A stretch of DNA of 64,000 nucleotides from Cupriavidus consociatus (GTDB taxonomy: Bacteria; Pseudomonadota; Gammaproteobacteria; Burkholderiales; Burkholderiaceae), in contig NZ_JAGIQA010000020.1 in NCBI RefSeq assembly GCF_017814975.1, positions 79,948 through 143,947 of the forward strand, written 5' to 3'. The translations under genes and the position numbers were made by a program. Positions 8,175-18,000 of the stretch are shown here, one piece after another; positions within the stretch are counted from its first letter, which is position 1, and each line of letters begins with the position of its first letter. The notes under the pieces were generated by a model. That model did no database searches. It saw only the letters and a list, made by a program, of their open reading frames with translations, and was not told the origin of the DNA.

Positions 8175-9329
8175 TCAGCGCAGCAGCCTGCGGGCGATGA
8201 TCTCTTTCATGATTTCATTGGAGCCGCCGTAGATTGGACCCACGCGCGCGTTCGCATACAACCTGGCGATCGGGTACTCCATAATGAATCCGTTGCCTCC
8301 ATGCAATTGCAGGCACTCATAGACGACCCGGTTGCATCGTTCCGTGGCCCACCACTTGGCCATGGCGGCATCCTCGTTGGATAGCTGCCCTTGCATGCAG
8401 CGCACTATGCAGTTGTCGACGTACACGCGTGCCAACTGCGCTTGGGTCTGACACTCTGCTAGCTTGAAGCGTGTGTTCTGCATCTCCGAAAGCTGCTGAC
8501 CGAACACTTTGCGCTGCTTGACGTAATCGACGGTCATCGCAACGGCCCTCTCCATTTGGGCGACTGCGTTCATCGCAATGTACAGGCGTTCGGCTGGCAA
8601 TTGAGCCATCAGTTGCGGAAAGCCCTGCCCTTCCTCTGATCCAAGTAAGTTCTCCACCGGCACCCGTACGTCATCAAAAAACAGCTCTGCCGTATCGGAG
8701 CCCTTGTTTCCCAGCTTTTCCAGCACCTTGCCGCGGCGGAACCCCGGCAAATCGCGTGTCTCTACCACAATGATGGAGGTTCCTCGCGAGCCCTTAGCCG
8801 ACAGGTCAGTCTTCGCAACCACAAACACCAGGTCGGCGTGATAGCCGTTGGTGATGAAGGTCTTGGCGCCGTTGATCACGTACTCATCACCCTCACGCAC
8901 TGCACGCGTCCTGATTGCCTGAAGATCAGACCCGGCATCCGGCTCCGACATCGCGATCGCCGCAACCATTTCCCCCGTCGCCATCTTCGGCAACCAGCGC
9001 TTCTTCTGCGCTTCGCTGCCGTAGTGAAGCAGGTAGTGCGCTACGATGCCACTGTGCACGGTATTGGAGAAGCTCCCGATGAGGGCCCGCGCTTGCTCGC
9101 TGAAGATCACGATGTCGTGCGCGAGCGTGCCGCCTCCACCTCCGTATTCCTCTGGAATACTCGCGCATAGAAGGCCAACAGCACCGGCCTCCTTCCAGGC
9201 TTCTCGCTCCATCAGCAGGTCCGCCGCCCACTGCGGTTCACGGGGCACAAAGCGTTCTTCGAAGAAGCGCCGTGCTGCTTCCTGCAGCATCTCCAACTCA
9301 GAATCCATCCACGGCGAAACGTATTGCAT
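8175..9329 (-). CDS. Acyl-CoA dehydrogenase, long-chain (LCAD-like)
   Basis: A 384-residue FAD acyl-CoA dehydrogenase that introduces the alpha,beta double bond in acyl-CoAs. Visible are AMSEPDAGSDLQ, the FAD/substrate-binding central region and LQLHGGNGFIMEYP. The C-terminal position that carries the catalytic Glu in medium-chain enzymes reads IYGGSNEIMKE, with Gly instead. The segment LPAERLYIA contains the Glu used by long-chain and isovaleryl enzymes. Sequence and motif order resemble mammalian LCAD, which handles methyl-branched chains. I start at the ATG at 9329, with AGAGGA 7 bases upstream, rather than the TTG at 9347. It is the last gene of the operon, 14 bp after the ligase. Confidence 0.93.
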   Translation of the reverse strand: MQYVSPWMDSELEMLQEAARRFFEERFVPREPQWAADLLMEREAWKEAGAVGLLCASIPEEYGGGGGTLAHDIVIFSEQARALIGSFSNTVHSGIVAHYLLHYGSEAQKKRWLPKMATGEMVAAIAMSEPDAGSDLQAIRTRAVREGDEYVINGAKTFITNGYHADLVFVVAKTDLSAKGSRGTSIIVVETRDLPGFRRGKVLEKLGNKGSDTAELFFDDVRVPVENLLGSEEGQGFPQLMAQLPAERLYIAMNAVAQMERAVAMTVDYVKQRKVFGQQLSEMQNTRFKLAECQTQAQLARVYVDNCIVRCMQGQLSNEDAAMAKWWATERCNRVVYECLQLHGGNGFIMEYPIARLYANARVGPIYGGSNEIMKEIIARRLLR

Positions 9330-9343
9330 AGGGTTATCCTCTT

Positions 9344-10882
9344 TCAAGTGCCAAGGTGCTCTACCCGGTACTGTTCGCGCAGCGCGGTCTTCAATACCTT
9401 GCCCGTGCTGTTGCGCGGAAGTGTCTTCACGAAGAACACGTATTTGGGCTTCTTATAGCTCGCAATGAGCTCGCGGCAATGGTCAATGACCGCCTGCGCT
9501 GACATCTCAACTCCCTCTTCCGCTTCGACGTAAGCCGCGACCGCCTCACCGAACATGGAATCAGGCACACCGATGACGGCCACATCGCGAATACCCGGGT
9601 ACTCCTGGATCGCTGACTCCACCTCTTTGGAGTAGATGTTGTATCCGCCGGACAAGATCATGTCTTTCTTTCGATCCATCAGGTACAGATAACCCTCTGC
9701 ATCGAAGCGCCCCATGTCTCCAGTCGCCACCCAGCCGTCGCTCAGGGTTTTTGCTGTGTCCTCTGGCCGACGGAAGTACTCTCGCATGGTGGAGTAAAGT
9801 CCCGGTGGACCACTGCGTACCCAAATCTCGCCGCCTTCTCCTGTGGCGACTTCGAAGCCATTGTTGTCCACCAACTTGACTTCAACGCCGGGCCAGATTC
9901 GCCCGACGGACGATGGATAGGTGAGTTGCTCTGAACTGTCCAGTCCAGCGATGGCACCCGCCTCCGTCATTGCATAGAACGAGTAGAAGCGGACGTTCGG
10001 CAGCGCTGCGTACAAGCGCTTCTTGACGTCAAGCGGGAACGCTTCACCCGTGACCAAAGCAACGCGCACGCTAGAAAAGCTCTCAGGACTGGACTCGACT
10101 TCGTCGAGTAGCATGCGCCCCACAGTCGGGACCATGCCGAGAACGGTGATGCGCTCCTGGCGCACCAACCGTGTGGCTTCCGCTGCATCGAAGCGCGGCA
10201 TAATCACCAGCGTGCTTCCATGAAAAATCAAATTCATCAGCCGAGCCATGCCGGTGCGGTGCGCCAGTGGCGTCGTGCACAGGTGCCTGTCGTCCCCGGT
10301 CAGCCCCCAGTTCCACCCGTTCAAGTAGCCATTGACATAGAGATAGTTCGACTGCGTCAGGACCACCCCTTTTGCTCGCCCGGTCGTACCGGAGGTGTAG
10401 CCTACCATGCAGTCCATTGCGTCATGAGGCACATCCAACGGCGAGTCATCGCCTTCCGCGGCGAGCTCGTCCATTCGCAGATCCGCGTCGCAATGCTGAT
10501 CAGTTCCGATGCGGACCACGGCCGGGAGCCCGGACGCCGCACGCGCAAAGGTGGTCTGTGTGGTGCCGCAGATAAAGGCAGCCTTTGGCGTTGCATCCCC
10601 AAGGATGTGCGCAATCTCGGGCGCCGATAGCGGCAGATTCACCGGCACCGCTAGTGCGCCTGCCTTAATGGCCGCGATGAAGGCCTGAACGAACTCGACG
10701 CCGTTCGGCAGGTACACCACGACGCGGTCACCTACTTGAACCCCCGCAGACCGTAGTCCTCGGGCGATGCGGTTGGTGGATGCCTCCAATTCGCGGAAGC
10801 TCAACCGCCTCCCCTCGCAGATGATGGCCTCCTTGTGGCCATGCACCTTTGCATGCGCCGCCAAAAATGATGCGAACTTCAT
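9344..10882 (-). CDS. AMP-forming acyl-CoA synthetase
   Basis: A 512-residue ANL-superfamily ligase that activates a carboxylic acid to its CoA thioester through an acyl-AMP. It contains the P-loop GYTSGTTGRAKGVVL, the acyl-pocket segment FYSFYAMTEAGAI, the hinge GDMGRFDAEGYLYLMDRKKDMI, GGYNIYSKEVE and the C-terminal catalytic Lys in PRNSTGKVLK. It is separated from the upstream DUF35 gene by 127 bp containing a hairpin, so it may be partly independently expressed. The acyl-CoA dehydrogenase follows directly, and together they would perform activation and the first beta-oxidation step. Chain specificity cannot be read from sequence by eye. Confidence 0.93.
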   Translation of the reverse strand: MKFASFLAAHAKVHGHKEAIICEGRRLSFRELEASTNRIARGLRSAGVQVGDRVVVYLPNGVEFVQAFIAAIKAGALAVPVNLPLSAPEIAHILGDATPKAAFICGTTQTTFARAASGLPAVVRIGTDQHCDADLRMDELAAEGDDSPLDVPHDAMDCMVGYTSGTTGRAKGVVLTQSNYLYVNGYLNGWNWGLTGDDRHLCTTPLAHRTGMARLMNLIFHGSTLVIMPRFDAAEATRLVRQERITVLGMVPTVGRMLLDEVESSPESFSSVRVALVTGEAFPLDVKKRLYAALPNVRFYSFYAMTEAGAIAGLDSSEQLTYPSSVGRIWPGVEVKLVDNNGFEVATGEGGEIWVRSGPPGLYSTMREYFRRPEDTAKTLSDGWVATGDMGRFDAEGYLYLMDRKKDMILSGGYNIYSKEVESAIQEYPGIRDVAVIGVPDSMFGEAVAAYVEAEEGVEMSAQAVIDHCRELIASYKKPKYVFFVKTLPRNSTGKVLKTALREQYRVEHLGT

Positions 10883-10940
10883 CGGTGTCTATCCCCCGTG
10901 GCCTGCCGTGCAAATCCCTACAAACCCAACGCTCCATAAG

Positions 10941-10980
10941 ACGAAGCCGCCCCGGGCTGGTTCGACCGAGGCAGCTTCGT
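10941..10980 (-). terminator. Intra-operon hairpin, possible attenuator or leaky terminator
   Basis: ACGAAGC at 10941-10947 pairs with GCTTCGT at 10974-10980, extended by a GCC/GGC step, in the gap between the DUF35 gene and the ligase gene. Reading the minus strand, only CTTAT follows, so it is not a strong intrinsic terminator. It may protect or separate two transcript segments. Confidence 0.35.
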
Positions 10981-11009
10981 TAAGGAGCAAGCATCCCGTC
11001 GGGGCCGAC

Positions 11010-11435
11010 CTACACCGGCTCGAATGCGGGATAGTTGAACTTCTCTGACAGACGCTCCCACATCAGCTTGACCGGCATGCCGATCTTGACTTCCTCGGAC
11101 TTGACGTTGAAGAGGTTGGCCAGAATGCGAACACCCTCCTCGAGTTCAACGTAGGCACACAAGTAAGGGACGCGGTCTTCGTGGCCTGGCCACGGTGCCA
11201 CGGACACCGTGTATGAGTACACCGTGCCGCGTCCGGCCGACTCCCGCCACTCGATGTTTCGCTTACCGGTATAGACCGAGCCCGAGCGCGGAAACCATTG
11301 GGCTTTGTTGGTGTCCTTGCAGTACTGCAGAATCAACTTGCCTTCATTAGCAGCTTCCCAAAACGGCGTCGTCTTGGTATAGATGTCTGGGCGCGGCAAG
11401 GGACGCACGGGTTTCTTGGTATCTGTCATTTTCAT
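11010..11435 (-). CDS. DUF35 OB-fold protein, partner of thiolase-like protein
   Basis: A 141-residue protein with the DUF35 layout: a short N-terminal rubredoxin-like region (about residues 25-60) and an OB fold (GTVYSYTVSVAPWPGHEDRV, VELEEGVRILANL). In known cases such as ChsH2 with Ltp2, the DUF35 domain binds a thiolase-fold aldolase and is needed for its activity. Only one Cys (QYCKDTNKAQWFP) remains where zinc-binding members have four, so zinc binding is probably lost. Its ATG overlaps the thiolase stop (ATGA), implying translational coupling. A second ATG 6 bases on, better spaced from GGAG, is an alternative start. Confidence 0.88.
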   Translation of the reverse strand: MKMTDTKKPVRPLPRPDIYTKTTPFWEAANEGKLILQYCKDTNKAQWFPRSGSVYTGKRNIEWRESAGRGTVYSYTVSVAPWPGHEDRVPYLCAYVELEEGVRILANLFNVKSEEVKIGMPVKLMWERLSEKFNYPAFEPV

Positions 11436-12604
11436 TGCTCCAGGACCATGACGTTGGATACGCTCCAGTTCTTGGCGTAGGGGATCGAACCGATACCGGT
11501 AACCAGCGCATTGCGCGGATCCTTCACCTGGCGCTCACCAGCCTCGCCGAACATTTGTCGCACCGCTTCCACAAGGTTCAGGCCGCCACCTGCAAGGCCC
11601 GGCTGTCCCGCCGAGATCTGCCCGCCGCCGGTATTGAGCGGCAGCTGACCATCGAAGCCGAAGTCCGTGCGAAGAATGAAGTCCGATCCGCCGCCGCGCT
11701 CGCAGAAACCCAGCTGCTCAAGCTGCAGAAGGATCGCGATAACGAAATCGTCGTAGGGGTGGAACATGCGGATGTCACTCGGGGTTACCCCCGCCTGAGC
11801 CATAGCGCGCGGCCCAGCCACTGTGAATCCGCTCTCAGTGATGTCGGCTGTAGGATCATCGACCTTGAAGTTGGTCACCTCGCCATACCCGACAGGGTAG
11901 ACGGCCTTGGTCAATCCGAGCCGCTTCGCGTTCTCGGCCGACGTAACCAGTACCCCGTTGGCACCATCACATACCATCACGCTGTCCAGCACACGCAGCG
12001 GCGTCGAGACGAACTTGGAGCTCAGATACTCCTGCTCTGTCAGCGGCACCTTTAGCTTGGCAGTGGCATTCGGATTAAGGAGCGCGTGGCGGCGCTGCGT
12101 GACGGCAAGCTTGGCGAGCGCCTCGTATTTCAGACCATACTGGTGCTCGTAGCGCTGCATCAGCATGCCGAACACGCCAGTCGGCCCGCGCAGACCCACG
12201 GGGTATTGGAACTCCCAGCGCGGGCCACCCTGTTCTGTCGGCGGGTAGCTCGATTGCGCATCGGACGCGACCACGAACACCGTGCGCGCCTGTCCATCGC
12301 GGATGGCGGCGGCGGCTCGTGCAACACCGGCGATCGTCGAGGCACCACCCAAGCCGTTGATTTGAGTCCAGTTCGTCTGTAGCCCCAGATGCTCCGCCAG
12401 GAACGGCGCCCAGAAGGGATTACTGGTCTCGCTCATCGTTTCCGACACCGCGATACCGTCGATCTCGTTCTTTTCGATGCCAGTCTGGTTCAGTACCTGG
12501 TCGAGAACTTCGGAAGCCAAGTCGTACGAACTGCGACCGCCTCGCATGACTACCGGCGTCTCCCCGTAGCCTACGATGGCGATATCCTTTTTCTTCACAG
12601 TCAT
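11432..12604 (-). CDS. Thiolase-like protein (lipid-transfer/Ltp type)
   Basis: A 390-residue thiolase-fold protein of the SCP2-thiolase/Ltp group. It shows IAIVGYGETPV at the start, FHPYDDFVIAILLQLE and NTGGGQISAGQPGLAGGG near the C-terminus. Where biosynthetic and degradative thiolases have the nucleophilic Cys, this protein reads INGLGGASTIAGV, without Cys. Together with its DUF35 partner this favours a retro-aldol cleavage role (as in Ltp2-ChsH2) over ordinary thiolysis, though this is inference. It lies 9 bp after the enoyl-CoA hydratase, which could supply the beta-hydroxyacyl-CoA to be cleaved. Confidence 0.88.
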   Translation of the reverse strand: MTVKKKDIAIVGYGETPVVMRGGRSSYDLASEVLDQVLNQTGIEKNEIDGIAVSETMSETSNPFWAPFLAEHLGLQTNWTQINGLGGASTIAGVARAAAAIRDGQARTVFVVASDAQSSYPPTEQGGPRWEFQYPVGLRGPTGVFGMLMQRYEHQYGLKYEALAKLAVTQRRHALLNPNATAKLKVPLTEQEYLSSKFVSTPLRVLDSVMVCDGANGVLVTSAENAKRLGLTKAVYPVGYGEVTNFKVDDPTADITESGFTVAGPRAMAQAGVTPSDIRMFHPYDDFVIAILLQLEQLGFCERGGGSDFILRTDFGFDGQLPLNTGGGQISAGQPGLAGGGLNLVEAVRQMFGEAGERQVKDPRNALVTGIGSIPYAKNWSVSNVMVLEQ

Positions 12605-12613
12605 GCTAACTCC

Positions 12614-13402
12614 TCAGCGACCGATGAAATTTGCGGGACGCTTTTCCTTAAGCGCAGCCAGGCCTTCCTCCTTGTCGGTGGAGAAAGCCAACGCGAAGAA
12701 GGCGTCTGCCTCGATGTTCATGCCTTCCGAGAGCGTGGCGTCAAAGCCTCGCTCCACCGCCTGCTTGCTGAACATCACGGACAGCGGAGCCTGCGCCGCG
12801 ATTTGAGTCGCAACTTCGCGCGCCTTGGCCATCGCCTCGCCCTTCGCGGCCACATGGTTCACGATGCGATGAGCCAAAGCTTCCTGCGCGTTGAGGCGCC
12901 GGCCGGTCCACATGAGTTCCTTAGCCAATGGCTTACCCACAAGGCGGGGCAATGTCTGGGTGCCGGCGCCGCCGGGCATGAGGCCGAGCTTGGCCTCGGG
13001 CAGGCCGAATTGCGCGCCATCACCGGCGACGACGAGGTCGCACAGGAGCGCCAGCTCGAAACCTCCGCCCAGCGCGTAACCTTCGACGGCGGCAATTACC
13101 GGCTTCGTCATCTCCGGCAAAGCACGGAACATTTGATTGACCTTGCGGCTGCGCTTGCGGCGCCGCCACAGTTCAAAGATCTCGTCCGGTTCAAGCTTTT
13201 GCTCGCTGGTGTCCACACCAGTGCAGAAGGCCTTCGGCAGGCCAGTGATCAGGACAGCGCGGCAGCTACGGTCCGCCTCTGCCTCGCTCAACTGCTCGAG
13301 AATCTCGACGGCAGTCTGTTCCCGAATTGCATTGAGCTTGTCGGGGCGATTGATGGTGATTTCCAGCCATTGCGGCTGGCGTTCAACAAGAATGTCTTCC
13401 AC
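12614..13402 (-). CDS. Enoyl-CoA hydratase/isomerase family protein
   Basis: A crotonase-fold protein of 262 residues that probably hydrates enoyl-CoA. Conserved parts are ITINRPDKLNAI, the oxyanion segments FCTGVDTSE and GYALGGGFELALLCD, and both catalytic-type glutamates (GLPEAKLGLMPGGAG and AKELMWTG). The frame is open to 13498, but I start at GTG 13402 because AAAGGA precedes it by 6 bases and the conserved protein begins there. It leads the minus-strand operon hydratase, thiolase-like, DUF35, ligase, dehydrogenase. The operon is divergent from the LysR gene at 13939. Confidence 0.9.
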   Translation of the reverse strand: MEDILVERQPQWLEITINRPDKLNAIREQTAVEILEQLSEAEADRSCRAVLITGLPKAFCTGVDTSEQKLEPDEIFELWRRRKRSRKVNQMFRALPEMTKPVIAAVEGYALGGGFELALLCDLVVAGDGAQFGLPEAKLGLMPGGAGTQTLPRLVGKPLAKELMWTGRRLNAQEALAHRIVNHVAAKGEAMAKAREVATQIAAQAPLSVMFSKQAVERGFDATLSEGMNIEADAFFALAFSTDKEEGLAALKEKRPANFIGR

Positions 13403-13938
13403 GATAATCCTTTTATTTACACCTGCGCCTTGCCACGGCACAGTACTACGCCGGAAGTCGACTAGGCCCATTCTGGTTCTTGTCGCACGATCGTGCAAAT
13501 AGGATTCTCTTCAGCGTGAGCTGTGCTCACTCAGCACGATCTGGGCTCACGATGGAGGATATGATCATGGTGGTGAGCAGCCCGCCGCCGCTGCCTAAAA
13601 CTTCAGGATGCTCAAGGCTAGGAAGTGCACCAAACACGTCACGCAAGCCTAAATGCCCATCGCGGTAAACAATGCTGAATAGCAGTGATGTCGCCTGCAC
13701 GGCGACCCCGTGGCGGTGACCGACGAGCCATTCGCATTCGAGGCCGGGCGGTCCGATCCCTTTGCGCCCGCAGCCAATGTCTGCATGAGTCGGCATCTAG
13801 GCCCACGGGACGGATGTGCCGGGAAGCATGCCTTGAACCCAATCAGAGTGCCGGGCCTCAGTTCGCTAGCTATTGTTGTGCGAGAAAAACTGAGGCTAAT
13901 ATTCACGAGCGATCCACACTCCCGAAAATGGCCTTACG
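13403..13938. promoter_or_regulatory. Divergent control region of acyl-CoA operon and LysR gene
   Basis: The 536-bp region holds no gene I can support. A perfect dyad GTGAGC-TGT-GCTCAC lies at 13516-13530, with a further GGGCTCAC half-site at 13543-13550. It is a candidate LysR binding site about 115 bp upstream of the hydratase start. The region 13600-13930 shows only unconvincing short frames. Confidence 0.4.
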
Positions 13939-14892
13939 ATGTCAAGAAAACTTCCCCCGCTTAACGCACTACGTGCTTTTGAGGCGGCCGGCCGCTATGT
14001 CAGCTTTACCAAGGCTGCGACCGAGCTTAACGTAACCCACGGCGCCGTAAGCCGACAAGTAGCACTCCTTGAGGAGTATCTAGGTACTGCGCTTTTCCAC
14101 AGGAGCGCATCGCAAGTCTCTCTTACCGAGACAGGCAGAAGCTATCTTTCCGAGGTGACGGCGGCTCTGGACCGCTTGGCACTCGCATCCATGCAGGTAT
14201 CCGATCACGCGGCGCCTGTTGTTCTGCATGTGAACGCGCCACCAACATTCACCATGCGCTGGTTGATCGCGCGCATGTCGAGCTTTCAGCGCAAACGGCC
14301 GGATGTCGAGATCAAGCTTAGAACATCAGTTGCTCCTATCAACTTTCAGGAGCACGGCTATGACGTTGTGATTCGCGGGGCCAATGCGGGGACACCGGGG
14401 TGTATTTCCGAGCCATTTATGACGGAGTTGATTGTGCCGGTCTGCCACGTCGACCTTCTCGAGGGAGGGAAGCTCCGTGAACCCGCTGATCTTCGTGCGC
14501 ACACCTTGATCGGATATGCGACTGAGCCCTACTCCTGGTCGGCTTGGCTTACTGCAGTCGGACATCCGGATCTGAAACCATCTGGAACGTTACACTTCGA
14601 GCAGATGTACTTTTCTCTACAGGCAGCCACCGAGGGATTAGGGGTTGTCCTCGTACCCCTTTTTTTGGCAATCGACGACATCATAGCCGGCCGCCTGTGC
14701 ACGCCATTCGGCCCACTTGGGGCAAAGACTCGCCGCTACTACGCTAGTGCTCTGCAACGCGTACCAGCCGTGGAAGAATTCTTCGAGTGGCTAGTGCGCG
14801 AAGGGCTTGATACCGAGCGAATGATGGAGGAGTGGGCTCACTCCGCGGGCTGGCCACCGGCGTCGTTGCATATACAGGGGCATGATAGTTGA
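13939..14892 (+). CDS. LysR-family regulator, GcvA-like
   Basis: A 317-residue LysR regulator whose HTH (LNALRAFEAAGRYVSFTKAATEL, then HGAVSRQVALLEEYLGTALF) has the GcvA-type opening. The effector domain follows from about residue 90. It is divergent from the acyl-CoA operon beginning at 13402 and is the likely regulator of it. No clear Shine-Dalgarno is seen before the ATG. It does not identify the inducer. Confidence 0.9.
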   Translation: MSRKLPPLNALRAFEAAGRYVSFTKAATELNVTHGAVSRQVALLEEYLGTALFHRSASQVSLTETGRSYLSEVTAALDRLALASMQVSDHAAPVVLHVNAPPTFTMRWLIARMSSFQRKRPDVEIKLRTSVAPINFQEHGYDVVIRGANAGTPGCISEPFMTELIVPVCHVDLLEGGKLREPADLRAHTLIGYATEPYSWSAWLTAVGHPDLKPSGTLHFEQMYFSLQAATEGLGVVLVPLFLAIDDIIAGRLCTPFGPLGAKTRRYYASALQRVPAVEEFFEWLVREGLDTERMMEEWAHSAGWPPASLHIQGHDS

Positions 14893-15094
14893 GCTGCTGG
14901 TGGGAGCAAACTCGGAAACCGTTGCGCCAAAAAAGCGCCTTGTGTGAGCGCTGTCTTGTCCCCAAAGGCCTGCAACTTCCAGGCAGCGCTCCCCTAACGT
15001 CTATCAACGACCGTGCAAGCCTGAGAAAACTTGATAAGGCCTTGATGAAAGCGTGTAATGTGGTGCGGGATGGCCAGAGAAGTCAAGGCGTCAT

Positions 15095-18000
15095 ATGCGC
15101 TGCACATTTTGCGAATGCACTAACCCCGCAAGCGCCAAGTATTGCGCGGGCTGCGGAGCCAGGCTTGCGCAACGCTGCCCATGTTGTGGTCACGAGTCTA
15201 GCCCGGCTGCGCAATTTTGTGTCGAATGCGGCTCACGACTGACCCACCCGACCGGGATACCAGAGCCTCCGTCCGACTTCGCCACACTCTCCCCTATTTA
15301 TTACACCCCGCGACACCTGGCTGAGCGCATTCTCGCCGAGCAGGAAGCAATGGAAACAAGGGGAAATAAAGCAGGCGAACGCAAGACAATCACTGCAGTC
15401 TTTGCGGACATGGCCGGCTCGACCGCTCTGATCCACAATTTGGACCCTGAAGACGCGCGCCGCCTCATCGACCCCGTCATCGAATTGATGATTGATGCGG
15501 TGTACTATTACGAAGGCTATGTCGCCAAGTCGTTAGGCGACGGCATACTGGCCCTGTTCGGAGCACCCCTTGCGCATGAGGATCACGCCCAACGAGCATT
15601 GTATGCGGCACTCCGAATGCAAGAGGCAATCCGCCGCCACAGTAACCAAATCCCGCTAAATGTAGACACACCACTTCAAATCCGGATCGGAATTCACACT
15701 GGCGAGGTGGTGGTGCGTTCCATCCGTAGAGACGACTTGCGCACGGATTATGACCCAGTAGGTCAGACAATCCATATAGCCTCTCGCATGGAGAATATCG
15801 CTGCGCCGTCATCGATTCTCGTGAGCGAATCGACCTATCGGCTAACTGAGGGTTACTTTGATTTCAAGGCTTTGGGCGCCACGCAGGTAAAGGGCATCCC
15901 GCAGCCACTCATGGTTTACGAAGTACTTGGCCTTGGGTCATCGCGCACACGCCTCCAAGTATCAGAGCGGCGGGGGCTGGCTCGGTTTGTCGGCCGCCAG
16001 GACGAACTCAACAAATTGCGCCAGGCCTTGGATCGAGCCAAGGCCGGGCAGGGGCAACTTGTCGGCGTTGTCGGCGACGCGGGGATAGGGAAGTCTCGCC
16101 TATTCCATGAATTCAAGGGACATGCGCAGGGAAGCTGCTTAATATTGGAGACCTTCTCAGTCTCCCATGGAAAGTCTTTCGCGTACTTGCCGCTGCTTGA
16201 GCTAGTGAAGAACTATTTCCAGATTAGTGATCGTGACGACGAACGAATGTGCCGAGAAAAGATCTCTGGCCGCCTTCACATACTTGGGCGAGGACTCGAG
16301 GATCAATTATTTTACCTGCTATATCTACTTGGGATCATTGAACCAGGCTCGGCACTTCCGAACATGGACCCAGAAATCAGGCGTCAACGCATTTTCGATG
16401 CCATCACGGAAGTACTCTCGTGCGAAAGTATTAATCAACCCGTTGGGATCTTGTTCGAGGACCTACAATGGCTGGACAGCGAGACTGAGGCCTTCCTTAA
16501 TGCGATCGTCGAGCGGCTGCCGAGTACAAGAATCTTGCTCCTGCTGAACTATCGGCCAGAGTATCAGCATGGCTGGAGTCACAAGCCCTACTACACCTCT
16601 CTTCCCTTGGATCCGCTAGGCTCCGTTGAAGCGCAAGGTTTGCTTACCGCCCTGCTCGGAAATACCGTCCAAATCGTACCACTAAAGAAACTCATTCTGG
16701 AGAAGACAGAAGGCAATCCCTTCTTCATGGAAGAGGTCGTCCAGACCCTGATTGAAGAAAAGGTGCTGCTTGGCCAGCCCGGGAGCTTCACCACAGAGAA
16801 AACACCAAATGTATTGCATATCCCCGCCACGGTCCAAGGGGTGCTTACTGCCCGTATCGACCGTCTGCCATATGCTGAGAAGAAACTGCTGCAAACCCTT
16901 GCCGTAGTTGGAAAGGAGTTTCCCCTGAGTCTGATCAGACGAATCGTCGAAGAATCTGACGATCAGCTACGGTATCTCCTAGCTCGCTTGCAGACTCGAG
17001 AGTTTGTTTACGAGCGGCCATCTTTCCCCGACATTGAATTTGCATTCAAGCATGCCCTCACCCAAGAAGTGGCCAGCAGTTCTCTACTCATTGAGCAACG
17101 CAGCGTACTGCACGAGCGGACGGCGCACGCAATTGAGACCCTATTCCATAGCCGGCTCAATGAGTACTTCGCAGCGCTGGCACGCCACTATAGTCTTAGC
17201 GGCAACCATCCAAAGGCTGTGGAATATCTTCATTGCACGGCACAGCAGGCCCTCCAGCGCTCCGCCTACCTCGAAGCGATTCGTCACGTGAATGCCGCAT
17301 TGGATTTCTTGAAGAACTTTCCGGAAACGACCGAGCGCGCGCGACAGGAACTCGCCCTGTTGCTAGTCATTGGACCGGCCTTGATTGCCGCGAAGGGTTT
17401 CGCCTCATCTGAGGTAGAGGCTACATATCGCCGTGCCCTAGACCTGTGCGAACAGTTTGGAGAAACACCTCAGCTTTCCTCTACGTTGGTGGGATTGCGG
17501 ACCTATTTCTCATTGCACGCTGACCACGCTAAGGCACTCGAAGTTGGCAACCGACTGCTTAGTATTGCCGAGAATACGCGCGATCAGGAGTTGCTGGGAG
17601 AAGCTAATGTTTCGTTGGGGTCAACTTTATTTTTCCAAGGGGACTTCAGCGCGGCTCATTCCTATTTGAATCAGGCGTGTGTTCTCTATGCATCTGAGCC
17701 GCGCCACACTCACTCTATTTGCCCGGGTGCCGAACCAGAGGTCCGTGCATACTTGATGTTGGCTCAGGTCTTGTGGTGCCTGGGCTATCCCGACCAAGCC
17801 CGCAGGAGAGCACAGGAGGCCTTGGACCTGGCCCAAAAGTTGGAGCACCCTTTTACCCTAGCTCATGCGCTGGTATCCCTGGCTCAGTTGCATCAGTTTC
17901 ACCGCGACGCCAAATCAACGCAGACGTTCGCTGATTCTGCCATCGCTCTCTCACGCGAGATAGGGTTTCCTCTTTGGTTAGCGTGGGCAACCATCCTTCA

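Noticed and set aside
12389..13465. A 358-codon plus-strand frame
   Set aside because: It lies opposite the enoyl-CoA hydratase and thiolase-like genes, whose products are unmistakable; the frame is an antisense shadow in GC-rich DNA.
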